Below, in pieces: positions 1-9,000 of a stretch of 64,000 bases of DNA. How positions within the stretch are numbered: the stretch's first letter is position 1; each line of letters opens with the position of its first letter. Made by a program: the position numbers and the translations under genes. The notes under the pieces are model-generated. The model was not told where the DNA came from, made no database searches, and was given only the letters and a program-made list of their open reading frames with translations. This stretch comes from Paenibacillus sp. FSL R5-0623 (GTDB lineage: Bacteria > Bacillota > Bacilli > Paenibacillales > Paenibacillaceae): the NCBI RefSeq assembly GCF_037974265.1, contig NZ_CP150233.1, forward strand, positions 6,076,001-6,140,000, in the 5' to 3' direction.

Positions 1-3000
1 GGTATGACAGGAATGTCTTCTCCGAAGCCGGATAACTGCGAATCGCCAACGTGTTTAGGAAAATCCCGATTAACGGCTGCACATCTCCATGATTCCTTCC
101 GGCAATCGGCGTACCAACGATCACATCTTCCTGACCTGAATATTTGTGCAAAAGCATGTTATACGCCGCAAGTAGCACCATAAACAGCGTCGTGCCCGTT
201 TCCGAAGCCAGCTGTTTCAGGCCGTCGGTTTTTGAAGCGTCGAAGAAAAACTCCATCGTTTGGCCCTCATAGCTCTGTACAGCAGGACGTGGATAGTCGG
301 TCGGCATTTCCAGCACTGGAAGCTCGCCCTGGAACATGTCCAGCCAATACATCCCCTGATGCTGAAGCCGTTCCTGTTGCTCCTGCGAATGCTGCCAAAC
401 GGTGTAGTCTTTGTACTGAATGCGCAGCGGCTCCAATTGCTCTCCACCATACAAACGCACAAATTCTTCAACAAAGATTTCCATCGAAACGCCGTCAGAA
501 ATAATATGATGCATGTCGTACATCAGAATATGGCGTTCCGCAGCCAGTTCAACAAGGCCTACCCTCAACAGCGGTGGCTTAGCCAAGTCAAATGGACGGA
601 CGAAACCGTGAACCACCGCTTCGACCTCTTGCTCATCCGCTTGATAGAACTCCACCTCAAAATTCACATCCTGGTAAACCCGCTGTGATGCTTCGCCGTC
701 CACCATTTCGAACCCGGTGCGCAGCATTTCATGCCGCGCCACGAGCTTACGGAACGTTTCTTCGAACCTTGTTCGGTCCAAAGCACCTTCCAGCAGCATC
801 GCTTCCGGCATGTTGTAGCTAAGCTCCGCACCTTCCAGCTGATTCAGGATAAAGAGACGTTTTTGAGCAAAAGATTGCGGGTACACCTCTCGGTCATCCG
901 CCACCGGAATGGCAACAAATGTCTGCTCATCCAGCCGGTAAATGACGGCCGCCATGCTCTCGATCGTGGAATGGCGGAACACGTCGCGCAGTGGCAGATC
1001 CACGTTTAACTCTTTATGAATCTTGCTAACCAACGTTGTCGCGCGCAGGGAGTGGCCACCGATGTCGAAGAAGTTATCGTGAACACCAATCTCCTTTGTA
1101 AGCCCAAGCACTTCCTGCCAAATGACCACCAGCTTCATTTCCAGCTCATTGCGTGGTGCGACATACTGTGTTCCGCTTCCCGCTTCTCCTTCCGGCGCTG
1201 GCAGCGCCTTTCGGTCAAGCTTCCCGTTCGGTGTCAGAGGCAGATGCTCCAGCTCCACGAAGTACGACGGGATCATGTAACCCGGTAGCTCCTGTGCCAG
1301 CGCGCTGCGCAGATCGTTCACCAACAGCCTCGCACCAGTATTCGGTGTGTAATACGCACACAGCATCTTCTGCCCGTTCGCATCATCACTTCGAACCAGC
1401 ACCACCGCTTCGCGCACACCTTCCACCCGCAGCAGCTGCGACTCTATCTCACCCGTCTCGATCCGGTAACCCCGAATTTTCGCTTGGTTGTCGATTCGGC
1501 CGATGAAGTCCACGTTCCCGTCTTCCATCCACCGCGCCAAGTCTCCCGTGCGGTACAGCCGCTCGCCCGTGACAAATGGGCTGCCCACAAACTTCTCTTC
1601 AGTCAGCTCTGGACGGTTCAAGTACCCGCGCGCCACACCGACTCCGCCGATAACCAATTCGCCCAGCACCCCGACCGGTACGGGATTCAGATGTGCATCC
1701 ACGATGTAAAACTTCGCATTTAACCATGCTTTTCCAATCGGCACATGGCCTGTCTGCGGCAGTTTCTCCAACTGCTCGTCATAGAAACTGGAGTCGATTG
1801 CCGCTTCCGTCACGCCGTAGGCGTTGATGATGCGGAACGACAGGCCGAACCGTTCCTGCAAGGTCCGGTAATCTGCCACACTGCAGCTGTCCGAGCTAGT
1901 GATCAACAGCTCCATACCGCTTAACTCCAACCCCTGCTCATGCACATGCTCCATGAACGGCACGATCAGTGCTGGTGTTGATTCAAAGATCGACACTTGC
2001 TCGCGTTCTATCCAGTAGTACAGACGAGACGGATCAATCCGGTCGTCCTTAGGCACAATGACCATGGTACCGCCGTTGTACAGCGTCCGCGCAATGTCAC
2101 CCACGAACACGTCAAACGAGAAGCTTGCGAGCTGCAACAGCCTTACCGGGAACTGATCCAACCGGTATTCCCGTCGGTAACCCGCTGCCGTGTTCACCAG
2201 GCTGCGGTGCTCGATCATTACACCCTTTGGCTTACCCGTCGTACCTGACGTGTAGATTACATAGGCCAAATCCTCTGGACGAGCTTCATGGAAGCTGTCC
2301 ATACCAACAACATCAACATCATTTGGATGACTCTCGCCACCACCGTTCACAGCACCCGTCAGCTTGCTGGAGACTTTACCGGAAACCATGCTGGAGCCAA
2401 GCGGTGCATTCTCCCAGTCTTCGCTGTATGACGTTTCGTCGTCGAGATACAGCACCTTCGCCAGTGCCAGTTCCTCTTCGCTGAGCCAGGCTTCAGCACG
2501 CTCTCGCAACGGCGTTTGTGTCAGCAGCACCTTCGTTCCGCTGTCTTCCAGCATGAACCGCACGCGGTCCGCCGGATAGTCCGGGTCGAGCGGTACATAC
2601 GCCCCGCCCGCTTTCCAGACGGCCAGCACGGCCACCAGCAAATCGACCGAACGCTCGGCGAGAATGCCGACGATTGACTCCCGGCCGATGCCACTTGCGC
2701 GCAGCGTTACCGACAGGCGGTTCGCCCGCTCATTCAGCTCCGCATACGTCAGCCGATCGTTTTCGTACACGACTGCCTCCGCTTCCGGAGTGCTCTCCGC
2801 TTGTTCCTCGAACAGTCGGTGGAACGCCGCCACAGGAGCCACTTCCGACTGCGCCGGGTGGAACGCGCCGATAATTTGCTCTTTTTCCTCTGCCGTCAGC
2901 AAGTCCAGTTCGGCAATCTTCGCATCTGGATGGCTTACAATCGCCGCAAGCAAATGTCCAAAATGAATCGATAGCCGCCGGATCGTGCTTTCTTTATAAA

Positions 3001-6000
3001 GAGCCGTTGCGAATTCAAAGTTGCACTCCAATCCGCCATCTTCTTCCGTAACATCCACACTCAGGTCGAACTTGGCCATACCATATTCGCTAGGGTACGA
3101 TGACAATTTCAGCCCTTCCAGCTCAAACTCTGACTCCTCCAGGTTTTGCAGGGAGAACATCGTGTCAAACAGCGGGTTGCGGCTCAAATCCCGGCTAACC
3201 TGCACTTTATCGACGAGTTCTTCGAAAGGATAATTCTGATGCTCGTAAGCGCCTAAGGTCGTTTCTTTCACTTCTTCCAAATACGACAGGAAGGTCTTCT
3301 CCGAAGCCGGATAATTGCGGATCGCCAGCGTGTTGACAAACATTCCGATCAAGGGCTGCATATCGCCGTGTGTTCTGCCCGCAATCGACGTGCCAACGAT
3401 CAAATCATCCTGACCTGTGTATTTATGCAAAAGCACGGTATATGCGGCAAGCAACACCATATATAGCGTCGTTCCTCTTTGAGCGGCTAGCTGCTTCAAG
3501 CCTTCGTTCGTTGCCTCGTCCACAAAAGACGTCAGCGTATGTCCCTCATAGCTCTGTACAGCAGGACGCGGATAGTCCATTGGCATTTCAAGAACCGGCA
3601 GCTCGCCCCGGTAACGGTCCAGCCAGTAAGCTTCCTCGCGTTTCAATTGCACTTTTTGCTCGTCCGATTGCTGCCATACCGCATAGTCCTTGTACTGAAT
3701 GCGCAAAGGTTCTAATGAATCGCCGCCGTACAAACGAACGAGTTCCTCAACGAACACGTCCATCGAAACCCCGTCGGAGATGATATGGTGCATGTCAAAC
3801 ATCAGTAAATAACGATCGGCTGCCAGCTCTACGAGCTCGGCACGCAGCAACGGTGGCTTCGCCAAGTCGAAAGGTCGGATAAAAGCCTGCACGACTGCAG
3901 ATGCTTCTTCCTCGTTCCCATGTCGACACACAACGGCAAAATCAACGCTCTCATAAATACGCTGTACCGCTTCGCCTTGCACGATCTCAAATCCGGTTCG
4001 CAACGTTTCATGACGTTCGATCAGTCCGCGGAAAGCTTTCTCCAGCAGGCTATGGTCAATCGATCCTTCGAGCAGCAGCACACCCGGCATGTTATAGCTC
4101 TGATCGGCTCCTTCCAGCTGATTCAGGATAAACAGCCGCTTCTGAGCTGAGGAAAGTGGATAATACGCTCTTTCATCTGCCAGCGGAATCGACGAGAACA
4201 ACTGCTCTTCAATCCGGGAGAGGGCGAGAGCCATCTCTTCGATCGTTGAGTAGCGAAATACGTCGCGCAGAGGCAACTCGACGTTCAACTCCTGATGCAC
4301 CTTGCTCACCAGTGTCGTTGCCCGCAGGGAATGGCCGCCCAAGTCAAAGAAGTTATCCTGAACCCCGATGTGTTCCAATCCGAGCACGCTTTTCCATATT
4401 TCAGCCAAGCTGGCTTCCAACGGAGTTCGAGGCGGAGTATGTCCTTCGCCCGGCAACAAGCTCTCCTCAGGTGCCGGGAGGGAGCGGCGGTCGACCTTAC
4501 CGTTCGTCGTCAGCGGAAGCCGTTCCAACTGGATCAGGTACGCCGGGATCATATAGGCAGGAAGTTCCTGGGAAAGGACGCTCTTCAGCTCGGCCGCCGG
4601 AAGCTCACGGTCCGCTTCATAATAGGCGCAAAGCTGCTTCTCGCGCGAGGCGTTTTCCCGCGCAAATACCGTCGTTTTCCGAATTCCCTCCACTTTCTGA
4701 AGCTGTGCTTCGATCTCGCCCAGCTCAATACGGAAGCCGCGGACTTTCACTTGATCATCCGTCCGCCCCACGTATTCAATCGTGCCGTCCGGTAGCCATT
4801 TTGCCAAATCCCCTGTACGGTACATGCGCTCTCCCGGCACAAACGGATGGTCCACAAATTTCTCCGCCGTTAGCTCCGGCCGGTTATTGTAGCCCTGTAC
4901 CAAGCCTTCTCCGCCGACGCAAAGCTCCCCGGCCACGCCGATCGGCAGAAGTTTATTCTGGCTGTCGACGATATACACCGTCGTATTGCTGATCGGCCGT
5001 CCGATGGGTACGGTAACCGCGGACTCATTCACAAAGTCGACTGGAAGATACGTGGTATAAACCGTGCTTTCTGATGGGCCGTACAGGTGGTTAAGCCTGC
5101 CCGGTCCGATATGAGCGAGCGCTTTACGCACATGGCCGACCGACACGCGCTCTCCTCCGAACAAAATCGCCCGGACATCACGCAGGCAGTCGACGTTCAC
5201 ATCTACAAGGACGTTGAAGAAAGCCGTCGTAATTAGCATGACCGAGATTCGCTCGCGCTGGATGAGATCCGCCAGCTGGCCGATTTCCAGCAAAGTCTCG
5301 TGGGGAACCAGCACCAGCCGTGCCCCGTTGGTCAAAGCACCGAAAATATCAAAAATCGCTCCGTCAAACGAATAGCTCGAAAGCTGGAGGACATGATCCC
5401 GCTCAGTGATGTCGATATAATTCGTATTTCGCACGATCCGTACAATATTGCGGTGCGAAACAAGGTTTCCTTTTGGCTTGCCCGTCGTGCCTGACGTATA
5501 GATGATGCAAGCCAGATCTGTCGCTTCGTTGCCCGAATTTAGATTTGTGCGGTCCTCGTGATAGAAGGACTCGTCATCCAGTAAAATCACGGAGTCCGAA
5601 CCCGCCAGGCGCTCGCGTAATCGGCTTTGCGTCAGCATGACCTGCGCACCTGAATCCTCGATCAAGAAACGGATACGCTCCTCGGGATATTCCGGGTCAA
5701 TCGGTACGTAAGCCGAACCGGCTTTGTGTGCCGCCAGCATACCCACCACCATTTCGATGGAACGCTCAGCCATAATGGCGACCAGGCGGCCTTTGGAAAT
5801 CCCGTGGCTACGCAAGGTACGAGCAAGGCGGTTAACGCGTTCGTTCAGCTCGCAATAGGTCAGCTCTTGCCCATTCAAGGAGATGGCAGCTGCATTCGGG
5901 ATGCGCTCCGCCTGCTCTTCGAACAATTGAATGAGCGTTTTCCCGCGCGGAAATTCCGTTGTGGTGTCGTTAAAACGTCCGAGAAGGTCAGCTTTTTCCG

Positions 6001-9000
6001 CCTCCGTCACAAGTTCCAGCTCGCCCACGGTAATCTCCGGGTTATCCGTCACCTGCTCCAGCAAATGAACGAGATGCCCCTTGAGCCGCTCAATGCTATC
6101 TTTATCAAACACTTCGGCGTTAAAGTCGAACCGAATTTCGATCTCGTCTCCCGGCACCACGGTGACGTTAAAGTTATAGTTTGTCTGCTCCTCCATCTGA
6201 ACATCAGCAATCGTCAGGTCGCCGTGCTGCTGGTCTCCCGCCTGCTCCATCTGCTCGTCCACCGGATAGTTCTCAAAAGCGATGATATGGTTGATCAGGT
6301 TCTGCTTTTGTATGCTGCGGGCCTGAATTTCATACAGCGGATAGTAATCATAACGCCCGGACTCCAATGCCCGCTCTTGAAGCTTCGCCATCAGGTCGGC
6401 GAACACGGTGTCCGCTTCACTCGTGACCCGGACCGGCACCGTATTAATGAACAGCCCGATCATGGACTCAATGCCCGGAATTTCCGCCGGTCTTCCTGCC
6501 ACGACGCTACCGAATACGGCATCGTTTGTTCCGTTATATTTTTGCAGCATCACGCCCCAAATAGCTTGCAGCAGTGTATTGACCGTAACCAGGCGCTGTT
6601 TCGCCACCCGGTCCATCCGCTCGCTCAAGTCCTTGCCCAGCTCGGCGGTGACGTGATCAGCCGTAAATCTGCCGTTGGGCGCCACTTCCTTTTGTCCCGG
6701 GAGTACGGTTTGCCCTTCATAACCTGCCAGGAATGCCATCCAATAGCTTGATGCCGCCTGATCGTCCTGTTTCTCCAACCATTCGATATAGGCGCCATAA
6801 TCCGATCGCTTATCTCCCGCTGACTGCTCGCCGGATACCAAGGCCGAGTATGCCTCAAACAGCTCCTGTGTCAGCTGAGTCAGGCACCAGCCGTCCATCA
6901 AAATATGTTGGAAACTCCACAGTACATGATAGCTTTGCTCTTCGGTGCGCAGGATCGTGAACCGAACGAGCGCGTCATGTTCCATATCGAAGCCGCGAAG
7001 CTTGTCCTCCTCGGCCTTTTTATCCAAGTAAGCTTGTTTCTCGTCCATCTGCATATGAAGCAGCTCTTCATATTCAAAACCGACCGGTTTGTTGCGGTAT
7101 ATGATTTGCAGCGGCTCGCCCGCCGGTCCTTTCACAAAATTCGCCCGCAGCACCAGATGACGTTTCGCAAGTTCCATCCAACTCCTCTCAAAAAGCTGGA
7201 CGTCGAGCGCTCCCCGCATCGTAAACCGCGTCTGCTCAAAATAAGCTGCCGTTTGCCGGTCAAGCGCGCTGTGGAACCACATCCCCTTCTGCATCGGCGT
7301 AAGTGAGTAAATATTTTCGATTTCCCCGAGATGCCCCGAGCGCTGGGAGATTTGCTCCAATTCTGCAATGGTCAAGCCTTTAAATTGCACGTCGCTCGGC
7401 GTCAATTCAGTGTTTTCTTTGCCTGCACAGTGGATAATGAGGTCTTGGAGACTTTGCTCAAGCCGCTGAGCGAGGGCTTCCATCGTTTCCTTGTGATACT
7501 GCTTCCGGCTGTAGCTGAGATCGAGCGATAAAGCGCCGTCCAGCACCATACCGTTGATATCCAGCACAAAGCTGCGGGCCTGCCGGTCGCTAGCCGGGCT
7601 GCCGCTGGAATAAGAAGATATGCCGATCTCGTCCTGGTCGACATCATCGTCGAACTGGCCGAGGTAGTTAAAATTAATTTCCGGCTCTGCGCCCCAAACC
7701 AATCCATCCTCCGATTTCGAGAGGTAGCGGCATATGCCGTACCCTAGCCCCTTGTTCGGAATACGGCGTAAGTTTTCCTTGACCTTTTTAATCTGATATG
7801 ACAAATCTCGGTCGGTTTCCGGTTCAAGGACGACCGGAAACTTGGTCGTAAACCAGCCAACTGTACGCGTTATGTCGATATCCGTTCCGATCGATTCACG
7901 TCCGTGTCCTTCGAGATTGATCCGCACCCGTTCATGCCCCGTCCATTTGCGTAAGGCTATTCCGAGCGCCGTTACCAAAATATCATTCATTTCGGTGTTG
8001 TAGGCACGGTGAACCCGCTTCAGTAGCAGCTCCGTTTCTTCGGGAGTCAAACGGACAAACAGCGATTCGCTGTCATGCTGCGTCGTAACGTCCGCCTCCA
8101 TATCCTTCGGCACGGCCAGAACCTCCATTTGTTCCACGGCCTGCCAATAGGCCCGTTCCTTTGCCATCTCCGGACTTTGCGCGTAAGCAGCCAGCTGCTC
8201 GGACCAAGTGCGGTACGCATCTGTTTTCGCCGGGAAACGAATTCCCTCGCTTTTTCTAATCTGCTCGTAACCTAGAGCGAAATCCTCCATCAAAATGCGC
8301 CAAGACACGCCGTCTACCACGGCATGATGAACCGCGAGCAGCAAATGATCTCCGTCCTCGCACTGGAACAGTGCCGCCTTCATGAGGGGCCCGTTCTCCA
8401 AATCAATGCCTGCTTGAATGTCCGTTGCCTTCGCTTCCACAGCCTGCGTGGGATTCTCCGCATCCTTAAAGTCGAACACGTCCAGCGTGAACAGCCCACC
8501 ATCCTGAATCGCTCGGGTTAACGCACCAAACCCTTGTTCCGTCTTGCAGAACACCATGCGCAAGGCGTCATGATGCTCGGCCAGCTTTTGCAGCACCTGA
8601 TACACTATCTCTTCGTTGAAGCGTTCCTTCCGGTACAGCATCACCGACTGGTTGAAATGATGTGGGTCCGCAAAGGAACTCTCGAAAAACCAATGCTGAA
8701 TCGGCGTCAATGCCGTTTCACCCGTTATTTCGCCTTGATCGATGGTACGTCTGATCGGTTTCACATGCAGGCTGAGCTGTGAAATCGTCGGATATTTGAA
8801 CAAATCCCGGATTTCCAGTTTGTACCCGGCTTGATGAAGCCTCGAAGATACTTGAATGGACTTGATCGAGTCTCCGCCCAGCTCAAAGAAATGATCCGTT
8901 ACCCCAACACGATCGGCGTTCAATACCGCCTGCCACACATCAGCAAGCGTTTGCTCAGCTTCATTGCGGGGAGCTACGTACGCGCCGCCAGTCAGTGCGT

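Noticed and set aside
4156..6751. Long plus-strand frames over the NRPS gene (278 and 341 codons)
   Set aside because: They are antisense to conserved A, T and C domain motifs on the minus strand, have no RBS and resemble no family. They result from the high GC of the NRPS.
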